From the NCBI GenBank assembly GCA_900315225.1, contig OMYM01000464.1:1-33308 (forward strand): a stretch of 33,308 nucleotides of DNA, written 5' to 3'. The first letter of the stretch is position 1. Each line of letters starts with the position of its first letter. Made by a program: the position numbers and the translations under genes. Source of the stretch: an uncultured Erysipelotrichaceae bacterium (lineage in GTDB: Bacteria > Bacillota_I > Bacilli_A > Erysipelotrichales > Erysipelotrichaceae). Shown piece by piece: positions 13,528-21,250 of this stretch. Below the pieces are notes generated by a model. That model made no database searches. It worked only from the letters and a program-made list of their open reading frames with translations, and was not told the DNA's origin.

Positions 13528-16068
13528 ATGAATAACATAGTGATAGGCATTTTGGCGCATGTTGACGCTGGAAAGACAACTTTGATCGAAAGAATGCTTG
13601 TTCGCTCCAAGGCAATCACTAAGGCTGGAAGTGTGGATGACCGCAACACGGTCTTGGATTTTGATGGTCAAGAGAGGAAACGTGGCATAACAATCTACGC
13701 CAAGGAAGTGGACTTTGTCTACAAGGACACGCATGTGTTTGTGATCGATACCCCAGGGCATGTGGATTTTTCATCGGAGATGGAGCGAAGCCTACAGGTC
13801 ATTGACATTGCTATTATGGTTGTCAATGCCAGGGAAGGGTTGGAAAGCCATACGGAGACAATCTGGAAATGCCTTGAGCATTATCAAGTGCCTACGATTA
13901 TCTTTGTTAATAAGATGGATCTGCAAAAGAATATCGATGTTCCAGAAGAGGATACGCACAAAGAGATCATGAATGAGCTTCATAGGCGTTGTTCACCTAA
14001 TTGCATCGATTATTGTGCAGAGGATCGGTTAGACCAGCTTGCTATGACATCGGAGGAAATGCTGGAGACGTTTGTCGAAAACATGGCCATCCCGGATCAT
14101 ATGGTCACAGAAGCTTTATATGCGCGCAAATGCTTCCCGGTTGTTTTTGGCACGGCATTGCATGACGAAGAGTATTCGTCTTTTGGTGAGGCGACAAGGG
14201 TCGACAGGCTCCTGGATCTTGTTGATGGTTTTTCGGGCTTCAAGGAATATGGCGATGAATTTGGCGCAAAGGTATATAAGATCACATACGATGATCAACG
14301 CACAAGGCTGACCCATGTGAAGGTGACAGGCGGTACTTTGCAGGCAAAGCAGCGTATTGGAGAGGATGAACAGGTTGATCAGATTCGCATGTATTTTGGC
14401 GACCGCTACAGGGATGCAAAGGTTGTCGAGGCTGGCATGGTGTGCGCAATCAAAGGGTTGGTGAAATATGAGGCGGGGCAGGGGATTGGGTGCGAGCCTG
14501 ATGGTGCCAAGCCTGTCTTGTCCGCGTACTTGGACTATGAGCTGATACTGCCTGATGGTGCCAATGCCTTGAACATGGCGCGCATTTGCCGAGAGATCGC
14601 GGACGAGGATCCGACCTTGGAAATCAATCTGGATGAAAAGGCGCGACAGATCCATGTGCGTATCATGGGTGATATGCAAAGAGATGTGCTTGCGCAGAAA
14701 ATCTATGAGCGTAGCGATGTACATGTCGGTTTTGGCAAGGAGAGAATCATCTATTGCGAGACGATTTCCCAATCGGTTGAAGGATATGGGCATTTTGAAC
14801 CATTGAGGCATTACGCCGAAGTACATGTAAGGCTTGATCCTTTACCTAGGGGAAAAGGAATTGTTGTTGAATCTGAGTGTCCAAGCGATATGTTGCCTAT
14901 GCATTGGCAAAAGTCAATTCTTTCCAATCTTTCGCATAAGAGGCACAAGGGTGTTTTGACTGGTGCCGATTTGACTGATGTCAAGATTGTTTTGACTGCT
15001 GGCAGAGGACATCTCAAGCATACTGAAGGCGGGGATTTTCGCCAAGCTGCCTTGCGCGCTGTGCGTCAAGGGTTGATGAAGGCAAATAGCCAATTGCTGG
15101 AGCCATATGTTTCCTATACCCTGAGCATTCCGGCGCAATATCTTGGAAAAGCATTGGCAGACCTAGAGACGAGGAAATGCTCGATGCAAACGGAAGAGGC
15201 AGGCGAGAAGATGATCGTGAAGGGACGAGGAAGCTTGCGCCATTTGATGTACTACGCCAATGATGTGAGGGTCTATTCCAAAGGAAAAGGAAGTTTTGGC
15301 TGGATTCCAGACGGATACGATGTATGCGAGGAAATGGAGAAAATCGTCATGGATGCCTGCTATGATCCCGAGGCGGACTTGCGCAATCCGACTGGTTCGG
15401 TTTTCTGCGCGCATGGTGCGGGATACTATGTCCCTTGGGATGAGGTGGAGGAACACCTTCACATCGACATTGCCAAGGATTCTTCCTTTTCTTCGTATTA
15501 CAGGTCAACCTACAAAGTGACGGAAAACGACTTGATGGCTATCCTGCAAGCTGCCGGGGGAAAAAACAAGAACGAAAAGAAAAAACCAAAGCCTAGGAAA
15601 GAGGAAGAGGATAAGAAAAAACAAAAGCCAACGCAGGCTTCCCATCTTGCGCCATGCTTGATCATCGATGGATACAATATGATGTATGCCTGGGATGAGT
15701 ACAAGGAATTGGCACGCGAGGATATTTCATATGCGCGCGACAAGCTTTCCGACTTGATTTTTAACTATCAGGGATTTACAGGTGATCTAACGATTCTTGT
15801 TTTCGATGGCTATCGTGTCAAGGACAACATAGGCTCGGTTTTCACACGAGGGAATCTTATGATTGTGTATACGCGCCATGACCAGACGGCAGATGCATAC
15901 ATAGAAAAACTGACATTTGACTTAAAAGGGAAATACCAGATGACGGTGGCGACCAGTGATGCGCTGGTGCAAAATGCTGCTTTTGCGCATGGCGCGTTGC
16001 GTATGAGCGCAAGGGAGCTAGAGACACGGATACAGCTTGCAATGGGAAAGCTTGAGTTTTCGATTTGA
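13528..16068 (+). CDS. Tet(M)/EF-G-like ribosomal GTPase fused to a Rae1/YacP-type NYN endoribonuclease domain
   Basis: The product is 846 residues. Residues 1 to about 650 follow the ribosomal protection protein/EF-G plan: P-loop in ILAHVDAGKTT, switch region RKRGITI, DTPGHVDF, and NKMD, then EF-G-like domains II-V (for example PLPRGKGIVVESECPS and LLEPYVSYTLSIPAQYLGKA). At the domain IV tip, where Tet(M) has a YSPVST-type loop, this protein has GRGHLKHTEGGDF (residues 492-504). A lysine-rich linker spans about 669-705. The last 140 residues are a NYN/PIN-like domain close to Bacillus Rae1 (YacP): LIIDGYNMMYAW (D714), ILVFDGYRVKDN (D760), DQTADAYIEKL (D789), VATSD (D811) and HGALRMSARELETRI. 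Rae1 cuts mRNA in the ribosomal A site. The fusion suggests a GTPase that brings a nuclease to the A site. Tetracycline resistance is possible but not shown. Confidence 0.88.
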   Translation: MNNIVIGILAHVDAGKTTLIERMLVRSKAITKAGSVDDRNTVLDFDGQERKRGITIYAKEVDFVYKDTHVFVIDTPGHVDFSSEMERSLQVIDIAIMVVNAREGLESHTETIWKCLEHYQVPTIIFVNKMDLQKNIDVPEEDTHKEIMNELHRRCSPNCIDYCAEDRLDQLAMTSEEMLETFVENMAIPDHMVTEALYARKCFPVVFGTALHDEEYSSFGEATRVDRLLDLVDGFSGFKEYGDEFGAKVYKITYDDQRTRLTHVKVTGGTLQAKQRIGEDEQVDQIRMYFGDRYRDAKVVEAGMVCAIKGLVKYEAGQGIGCEPDGAKPVLSAYLDYELILPDGANALNMARICREIADEDPTLEINLDEKARQIHVRIMGDMQRDVLAQKIYERSDVHVGFGKERIIYCETISQSVEGYGHFEPLRHYAEVHVRLDPLPRGKGIVVESECPSDMLPMHWQKSILSNLSHKRHKGVLTGADLTDVKIVLTAGRGHLKHTEGGDFRQAALRAVRQGLMKANSQLLEPYVSYTLSIPAQYLGKALADLETRKCSMQTEEAGEKMIVKGRGSLRHLMYYANDVRVYSKGKGSFGWIPDGYDVCEEMEKIVMDACYDPEADLRNPTGSVFCAHGAGYYVPWDEVEEHLHIDIAKDSSFSSYYRSTYKVTENDLMAILQAAGGKNKNEKKKPKPRKEEEDKKKQKPTQASHLAPCLIIDGYNMMYAWDEYKELAREDISYARDKLSDLIFNYQGFTGDLTILVFDGYRVKDNIGSVFTRGNLMIVYTRHDQTADAYIEKLTFDLKGKYQMTVATSDALVQNAAFAHGALRMSARELETRIQLAMGKLEFSI

Positions 16069-16081
16069 TATGGAGGAATAA

Positions 16082-16729
16082 ATGAAATACAGTGCAGTGG
16101 TTGTGGCGGCTGGAAGCGGCACGCGCATGGGGCTAGGTTATAACAAGGTATATGCTGTTTTGGATGATGGGCGCACGGTGCTGGAGAGGACACTGGGCAT
16201 TTTCATGGATGATCCGGATTGCGTTCAAGTTGTCGTTGTTTGCGATGCAGGTGAATTTCGCAAGCATGTGTTCCATGACCAGCCAGGAAAGATCACCTTG
16301 GCAAGCGGTGGCGCCACTAGGCAAGAAAGCGTGGCCAATGGCTTAATGGCTGTTGTGGCGGATACTGTCATGATTCATGATGGCGCGCGACCTTATCTTG
16401 GCGCGGATTGCCTTGAGCGTTTGAAGAAAGCAATGGAGACCGAAGATGGTGCGTTGTTGTGCGTGCCTTGCAAGGACACGGTCAAGCATGTCGAGGATGG
16501 TTATGTCATAGAGACATATGAGCGCAATACAATCATGGCGGCGCAAACGCCTCAAGCGTTTGCGACAAAGATCATCTTGGAATGCATGATTAAATCCTTT
16601 GCGGAAGGGTATGCATGCACAGACGACAGTTCTTTGTTTGAACGCTATGGATATAAGGTGAAAGTAGTGGAAGGGAGTTATGCTAACTTTAAGCTAACCA
16701 CGCCCGAAGATCTTGCAAAAGCAGCCTGA
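16082..16729 (+). CDS. ispD: 2-C-methyl-D-erythritol 4-phosphate cytidylyltransferase
   Basis: IspD transfers CMP from CTP to methylerythritol phosphate in the non-mevalonate isoprenoid pathway. The product is 215 residues, slightly short of the usual 225-240. The N-terminal nucleotide-binding loop is VVVAAGSGTRMGLGYNKVYA. Other landmarks are GGATRQESVANGL, MIHDGARPYL, PCKDTVKHVEDG, AAQTPQAF, CTDDSSLFERYG and the C-terminal NFKLTTPEDL. GGAGG precedes the ATG and the gap to the preceding GTPase-nuclease gene is 13 bases, so the two are co-transcribed. The related TarI/ribitol-phosphate cytidylyltransferases share the fold; IspD is preferred on motif grounds. Confidence 0.88.
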   Translation: MKYSAVVVAAGSGTRMGLGYNKVYAVLDDGRTVLERTLGIFMDDPDCVQVVVVCDAGEFRKHVFHDQPGKITLASGGATRQESVANGLMAVVADTVMIHDGARPYLGADCLERLKKAMETEDGALLCVPCKDTVKHVEDGYVIETYERNTIMAAQTPQAFATKIILECMIKSFAEGYACTDDSSLFERYGYKVKVVEGSYANFKLTTPEDLAKAA

Positions 16730-16742
16730 GGCTGCTTTTTTT
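16717..16742 (+). terminator. Rho-independent terminator at the end of ispD
   Basis: AAAAGCAGCC (16717-16726) pairs with GGCTGCTTTT (16730-16739) around the stop codon TGA. A run of seven T (16736-16742) overlaps and extends the right arm. The stem uses the last codons of ispD. Confidence 0.85.
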
Positions 16743-16766
16743 GAGGGTTTTTCGTTTTTGGGGCAA

Positions 16767-16775
16767 TGGTATAAG
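16767..16775 (+). promoter_or_regulatory. Possible extended -10 promoter of comFA
   Basis: TGG followed by TATAAG forms an extended -10 element 19 bases before the comFA ATG, just downstream of the ispD terminator. AAAGGAGG lies between it and the start. The -35 region is not recognisable. Confidence 0.4.
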
Positions 16776-16794
16776 CAAAGGAGGATTGCTGGAA

Positions 16795-17940
16795 ATGAAA
16801 TGTCCGAGATGTTTAAACGAAGACAAGAGCTATTTTGCCAAGGGACATAAAGGTTGGTATTGTCGCAAATGCATATCATTTGGACGCGTTATGCTTGAGG
16901 AAAGCAATGCGCCGGTGTCCTTGCATGAAATCAAGGATGAAGCAGAAGAATATTCCTTGAAATACCCACTTACCCCAAGGCAAAAAGAGATATCCGATGC
17001 GTGCCGAAAGGAGGCATGGCATGGCGATGTGTTGTTGCGATGTGTGTGCGGGGCGGGAAAGACGGAAATGGTTGTCGGGGTTGCGGCTGATTTCCTGAAG
17101 GCAGGAAAAAAGGTTTGCTTTGCAATTGCCCGCAGGCAGGTTGTCCTAGAGCTTGGCGCGCGCCTACAGGAGTATTTTCCTTATGCGGATGTTGCGACAG
17201 TGTGTGGTGGTCACACAGATCATTTGGATGGGGATTTAATCGTCTGCACGACACATCAGTTATATCGATACTATGGTGCCTTTGACCTATTGATCCTTGA
17301 TGAGCCAGATGCATTTCCTTTTCGAGGCAGCGATGTTCTGCACGGGATAGCGAAAACAGCTTGCCGAGGTCATACTGTTTATTTGACAGCTACCCCAGAC
17401 GCTGAATTGCTAAAAGCGGTGGAAACGGGAAAGATGAAAGAACTTGTGCTTAGCCAACGTCCCCATGGCAAGCCAATTCCAGTGCCTTCTGTCAAGGTTG
17501 GACCAATGTTCCTGTGCTTGTCATGGCTCATCGATTGGCTTGGCAAACATGATGCGCATCCAAGGATGGTGTTTGTGCCAACGATTGCGATGGCTAAATA
17601 TCTTCAGATATTTATCAGCTTGTTCATGCCATGTCATGCGTGTACATCCAAAACGGAGGACAGGGATGAAGTTATTGCTCGTTTTCGCCAAGAGGAAAAC
17701 GGAGTGATTGTTGCAACGACGGTATTGGAAAGAGGGGTGACGATACCTCGGGCGGATATCTGCGTCTACATGGCGGACCATGGCGTCTTCGATGAAGCGG
17801 GGCTGATTCAAATGGCGGGCAGGGCAGGAAGAAGCTTTGAGCATCCAACGGGAGATGTGGTGTTTTTATGCGGCAGTCGCAGCAGGCTTGTCGAAAAGTG
17901 CGTGAAGACTTTGCAGGAGGCAAATGCATGCGTTGCTTGA
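16795..17940 (+). CDS. comFA: ComFA-like DNA translocation ATPase/helicase
   Basis: ComFA is a DEAD-box-like ATPase on the cytoplasmic side of the membrane that helps drive single-stranded DNA into naturally competent Gram-positive cells. The product is 381 residues. It starts with a four-Cys zinc motif (C3, C6, C23, C26 in KCPRC and YCRKC). Walker A follows in CVCGAGKTEM, the DEAD-type box in LILDEPDAFPF, motif III in YLTATPD, and the C-terminal helicase motifs in VIVATTVLERGVTIP and QMAGRAGRS. The DEPDAFPF box resembles the ComFA form. The ATG at 16795 has AAAGGAGG nine bases upstream; a TTG at 16741 is rejected. It overlaps comFC by 13 bases. Whether the organism is competent cannot be told from this window. 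Confidence 0.9.
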   Translation: MKCPRCLNEDKSYFAKGHKGWYCRKCISFGRVMLEESNAPVSLHEIKDEAEEYSLKYPLTPRQKEISDACRKEAWHGDVLLRCVCGAGKTEMVVGVAADFLKAGKKVCFAIARRQVVLELGARLQEYFPYADVATVCGGHTDHLDGDLIVCTTHQLYRYYGAFDLLILDEPDAFPFRGSDVLHGIAKTACRGHTVYLTATPDAELLKAVETGKMKELVLSQRPHGKPIPVPSVKVGPMFLCLSWLIDWLGKHDAHPRMVFVPTIAMAKYLQIFISLFMPCHACTSKTEDRDEVIARFRQEENGVIVATTVLERGVTIPRADICVYMADHGVFDEAGLIQMAGRAGRSFEHPTGDVVFLCGSRSRLVEKCVKTLQEANACVA

Positions 17941-18590
17941 TGTGTGGGAAGGAAATGGGAGGCGGTGGCTTGCGCGACATTATTATTGGTGATGATGAAT
18001 TGTGTCAGGAATGCCGCAGCATGTGGATCAAGAAACGTCTTGCATTTGTCTTTGAAGGTGTCCAGGCAACTGCCTCGTATGTGTACAACGATGCTTTTTC
18101 ATCTTGCTTGATCCAATACAAGGAACTGTGTGACGAAGCTTTGAGAGATGTTTTTCTGCATGAAGAAAAACAATGGCTTAAACGCCGTTATAAGGGATAT
18201 GCAATATGCTTGATGCCCAGCTCGCTGTCCAAGCGAAAGGAAAGGGGGTTTGACCATCTTGAAGGAATCTTTGGGTGTCTGGGCATGAAAATGCTTTCGC
18301 CATTCGAAAAACATAGCGAAGCTTCGCAGAAAAAGCTGTCTTCAAAAGAACGTCTTGCGATGTCAGAGGCGATCATTCTGAAGCCAGACGTTGTCTTGCC
18401 TAGGAAGATTCTGTTGTGTGACGATACGATCACTACTGGCTCAACGATTAAGGGAGCGTTGCGGCAGATTGATTGTGTTAAACATTGTGTGAAAATATAC
18501 TGCGTGAGCGCAAACAAGAGCTGGCATGGAATAAAAACGCTTTCCTCGCAATATCAAAATGGATTGAACAGAAGCAAAAAAAAGCGCTAA
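17928..18590 (+). CDS. comFC: ComFC-like phosphoribosyltransferase-fold protein
   Basis: ComFC proteins are needed for natural transformation and pair with ComFA. The product is 220 residues. A zinc motif is made by C3, C6, C26 and C29 (RCLMC and LCQEC). A middle segment (AICLMPSSLSKRKERGFDHL) matches the PRTase-fold family, and the PRPP-loop motif is LLCDDTITTGSTIKGAL. The ATG at 17928 has GGAGG (17916-17920) seven bases upstream; an in-frame start at 17868 would lie deep in comFA and lacks support. The stop codon falls inside the -10 of the promoter for the RNA that follows. Confidence 0.88.
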   Translation: MRCLMCGKEMGGGGLRDIIIGDDELCQECRSMWIKKRLAFVFEGVQATASYVYNDAFSSCLIQYKELCDEALRDVFLHEEKQWLKRRYKGYAICLMPSSLSKRKERGFDHLEGIFGCLGMKMLSPFEKHSEASQKKLSSKERLAMSEAIILKPDVVLPRKILLCDDTITTGSTIKGALRQIDCVKHCVKIYCVSANKSWHGIKTLSSQYQNGLNRSKKKR

Positions 18591-18593
18591 AAT
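18564..18593 (+). promoter_or_regulatory. Promoter for the comFC-secA intergenic RNA
   Basis: TTGAAC (18564-18569), an 18-base spacer and TAAAAT (18588-18593) lie over the last codons of comFC. The expected start is about 18600, which coincides with the first paired base of the RNA described next. Confidence 0.6.
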
Positions 18594-18599
18594 CAAAGC

Positions 18600-18793
18600 G
18601 CGAGGGGTGTAGGGAACCACGCTTACAGGTGCCGCTTGGAAAATAGATTCGCATGGGCATCAAGTCCTGCTCTTTCCGTTGGTGGTGAATGTTGGTCCCT
18701 GTTGTGGATCTGCGGCATAAAATATAATTATGATCCAATCGCAAAGAAACCATATGCACGGATTATCGAAAGAACCCGCATAAATTGCGTTTT
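18600..18793 (+). ncRNA. Structured non-coding RNA between comFC and secA, probably raiA-motif RNA
   Basis: No protein gene fits here, but the sequence is not filler. AGGGAACCA (18611-18619) pairs with TGGTCCCT (18693-18700), with one bulge. GGAAA (18638-18642) pairs with TTTCC (18673-18677). TGGATC (18705-18710) pairs with GATCCA (18732-18737), and its loop holds GCGGCA (18712-18717), the complement of TGCCGC (18630-18635). The last pairing crosses the first, giving a pseudoknot. The 5' GCGAGG can pair with the 3' CCCGC at 18775-18779, closing the molecule at roughly 190 nt. A weak hairpin CGCA/TGCG with TTTT ends it (18777-18793). Its own promoter precedes it. The raiA-motif RNA of Bacillota is about this size and is found near hpf/raiA; that identity is from memory and context. 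The 3' end is uncertain. Confidence 0.65.
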
Positions 18794-18813
18794 GTCAACT
18801 GTAAGGATATAAT
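18785..18813 (+). promoter_or_regulatory. Promoter of secA
   Basis: TTGCGT (18785-18790), a 17-base spacer and a perfect TATAAT (18808-18813) stand before the secA ATG at 18842. GAAGGAGG lies between. The -35 overlaps the possible terminator of the upstream RNA. Confidence 0.6.
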
Positions 18814-18841
18814 AAATTGGCTTTTGAAGGAGGAATTTGAG

Positions 18842-21247
18842 ATGAATGTCTTGTCAAGACTGTTCAATGAAGACGCTAGGAAACTGAACCAGGTGAAGAA
18901 GAAAATCAAGCCTGTCTTGGATGCTGAACAGAAATTTAGAAACATGAGCGATGAAGAACTACAGGGGATGACCGAAAAGCTTAAGGCAAGATTAAAGAAC
19001 GGCGAGACACTCGATGATATTTTTGTGGATGCGTTTGCGACAGCAAGAGAAGCTTGCTATCGTGTATTGGGAACGGATGAGAACGGGGTGTTTCATGAGG
19101 ATAAGGCGGAATTCCCGTATGAAGAGCAGCTGATTGGCGCGGCGATCATGCAAGGCGGCGATATCGCCGAAATGAAGACTGGCGAAGGAAAGACGTTGAC
19201 TTCCGTCATGGCGGTTTATCTCAATGCCTTGGAGGGAAATGGCGTTCATGTCGTGACTGTCAATGAGTATCTAGCGCAGCGTGACTCGGAGTGGATGGGA
19301 AAAATCCACCGTTGGCTTGGTCTTACCGTTGGCTTGAACCTCAGGCAGATGAGCAAGGCGCAAAAGCGTGAAGCATATCTTTGCGATATAACATATACGA
19401 CAAACAGTGAACTAGGATTTGACTATTTGCGTGACAACATGGTCAAGAGCGTTGGTGAACGCGTATTGCGCAATTTGAATTTTGCGTTGATCGATGAAGT
19501 GGACTCCATTCTGATCGATGAATCAAGGACGCCATTAATCATTTCAGGCGGAATGAAGGAAACAGCCAACTTGTATCTACAGGCAGATCGGTTTGTCAAA
19601 AAGCTCAAGAAGGACCAAGAGTATGAAATTGATGTCAGGGCGCGCAATGTGCAGCTGACGGAACGCGGCGTTGCCAAGGCAGAGCGCGCATTCAGGGTCG
19701 AGAACCTTTATGATTTGAGCAATACCCAGAAACTTCACCACATCAACCAAGCGCTCAAGGCAAACTACATCATGACCCGTGACATCGATTATGTCGTTGA
19801 TGAAGATGCCGATGAAATTGTCATCGTTGACCCAAACACAGGTCGTCTCATGAAGGGAAGACAATGGTCGGATGGCTTGCACCAGGCGGTAGAGGCGAAG
19901 GAAGGGATTTCCATCAAGCAGGAAACAGTGACGCTTGCGACAATCACCTATCAGAATTTCTTCCGTCTGTACAACAAATTGGCTGGCATGACGGGAACAG
20001 CGAAAACGGAAGAGGAAGAATTCCTTGAGATCTACAATATGTATGTTTTTGAGGTTCCAACGCATAAGCCTGTTATCAGACAAGATATGCCAGATGCGAT
20101 ATATGGGACAAAAAAGGCAAAATTCGAGGCGCTTGTCAAGGAAGTAAAAGAGCGTCACGAAAAAGGCCAGCCAGTATTGGTGGGTACGATTGCCGTCGAG
20201 ACATCTGAGTTGATCGATCAAATGCTAAAGGATGCCAAAATCCCGCATGAGGTGTTGAATGCGAAAAACCATGCGAGGGAAGCTGAGATTATCGCTATGG
20301 CGGGACGCAAGGGCGCGGTTACGATCGCAACCAACATGGCTGGTCGTGGAACTGACATTAAGCTTGGCGAAGGTGTCAAGGAATTGGGCGGTCTTGCTGT
20401 GTTGGGTTCGGAAAGACATGAATCAAGGCGCATCGACAATCAGCTGCGCGGACGTTCTGGTCGTCAAGGTGATCCAGGTCTCTCCAAATTCTTTGTCTCC
20501 CTCCAGGACGACCTTATGGTAAGGTTTGGCTCGGAGAGGCTTGAGGGAGTGTTTAAGAGCATTGGCGATACGGCAGTAGAGTCGAAGACGGTCACCAAGT
20601 CCATTGGCAGCGCGCAGAAACGCGTTGAGGGTGTCAACTATGACGCGCGTAAGCAGCTTCTACAGTATGACGATGTCATGCGCCAGCAGCGCGAGACCAT
20701 GTATGAACAAAGAAACTTTATCCTTGAAAACAACGATGTTCACAAGGTGATCCACGATATGTTCAAGAGAGTTGTCTCTGATACCGTTTCTTCCTATACG
20801 GATTATGAGTCTAGGACACACTCGGTCGACATCCAAGGAGTTGTGAACGCACTTGAAAACAATTTCTTCAAGGGTGTCCCAAGCGTTGGCGCTCTTGCTG
20901 GCAAGAGCGAAGAGGAATTGGTGGATGCCATCCTAGAAGGCGTGTGGGGATGGTATGACAACCTGATTCAGCCGTTTAAGAACTGGGCGCTTGGAGCGGA
21001 AAAACAAATTGCGTTGAGTACGTTTGATCGCGTATGGTCCGACCACATTGACACAATGTCCAAGCTTAGAGATGGCATTGGCTTGCGCTCATATGCTGCA
21101 AGTAATCCGCTACAGGCCTATGTCAACGAGGGATATCAGCTGTTTGAGGAAATGTTGAGGTCTATTTCGACCGAGACTACCAACATATGCATGAATGTGA
21201 TGAAGAACCAAGCAGGAATAAATGATGAACAAAAAAAGGAGGACTAA
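18842..21247 (+). CDS. secA: Preprotein translocase ATPase SecA
   Basis: SecA is the ATP-driven motor that pushes preproteins through SecYEG. The product is 801 residues, shorter than the 840-residue Bacillus protein. The N-terminal MNVLSRLFNEDARKLNQ is followed by Walker A in AEMKTGEGKTLTS, the DEVD box in ALIDEVDSILIDE, RTPLIISGG, GTAKTEEEEF, ATNMAGRGTDIKLGEG and LRGRSGRQGDPG. The C-terminus ends in NQAGINDEQKKED and lacks the Cys-rich zinc tail that many SecA proteins carry. The ATG at 18842 has AAGGAGG just before it. prfB starts three bases after the stop. Confidence 0.98.
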   Translation: MNVLSRLFNEDARKLNQVKKKIKPVLDAEQKFRNMSDEELQGMTEKLKARLKNGETLDDIFVDAFATAREACYRVLGTDENGVFHEDKAEFPYEEQLIGAAIMQGGDIAEMKTGEGKTLTSVMAVYLNALEGNGVHVVTVNEYLAQRDSEWMGKIHRWLGLTVGLNLRQMSKAQKREAYLCDITYTTNSELGFDYLRDNMVKSVGERVLRNLNFALIDEVDSILIDESRTPLIISGGMKETANLYLQADRFVKKLKKDQEYEIDVRARNVQLTERGVAKAERAFRVENLYDLSNTQKLHHINQALKANYIMTRDIDYVVDEDADEIVIVDPNTGRLMKGRQWSDGLHQAVEAKEGISIKQETVTLATITYQNFFRLYNKLAGMTGTAKTEEEEFLEIYNMYVFEVPTHKPVIRQDMPDAIYGTKKAKFEALVKEVKERHEKGQPVLVGTIAVETSELIDQMLKDAKIPHEVLNAKNHAREAEIIAMAGRKGAVTIATNMAGRGTDIKLGEGVKELGGLAVLGSERHESRRIDNQLRGRSGRQGDPGLSKFFVSLQDDLMVRFGSERLEGVFKSIGDTAVESKTVTKSIGSAQKRVEGVNYDARKQLLQYDDVMRQQRETMYEQRNFILENNDVHKVIHDMFKRVVSDTVSSYTDYESRTHSVDIQGVVNALENNFFKGVPSVGALAGKSEEELVDAILEGVWGWYDNLIQPFKNWALGAEKQIALSTFDRVWSDHIDTMSKLRDGIGLRSYAASNPLQAYVNEGYQLFEEMLRSISTETTNICMNVMKNQAGINDEQKKED

Positions 21248-21250
21248 TCA

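Noticed and set aside
14116-14826. A 236-codon open frame on the minus strand
   Set aside because: It lies wholly antisense to the GTPase-nuclease gene, shows no recognisable domain and reflects the base composition of the real coding strand.
13528-16068. Tetracycline resistance gene
   Set aside because: The domain IV loop typical of Tet(M)/Tet(O) is replaced, the protein carries a nuclease domain, and it sits in a chromosomal operon without mobile-element features. Kept as a possibility only.
19577-20221. A 214-codon open frame antisense to secA
   Set aside because: SecA is unmistakable on the + strand here; the antisense frame has no ribosome binding site or motif.
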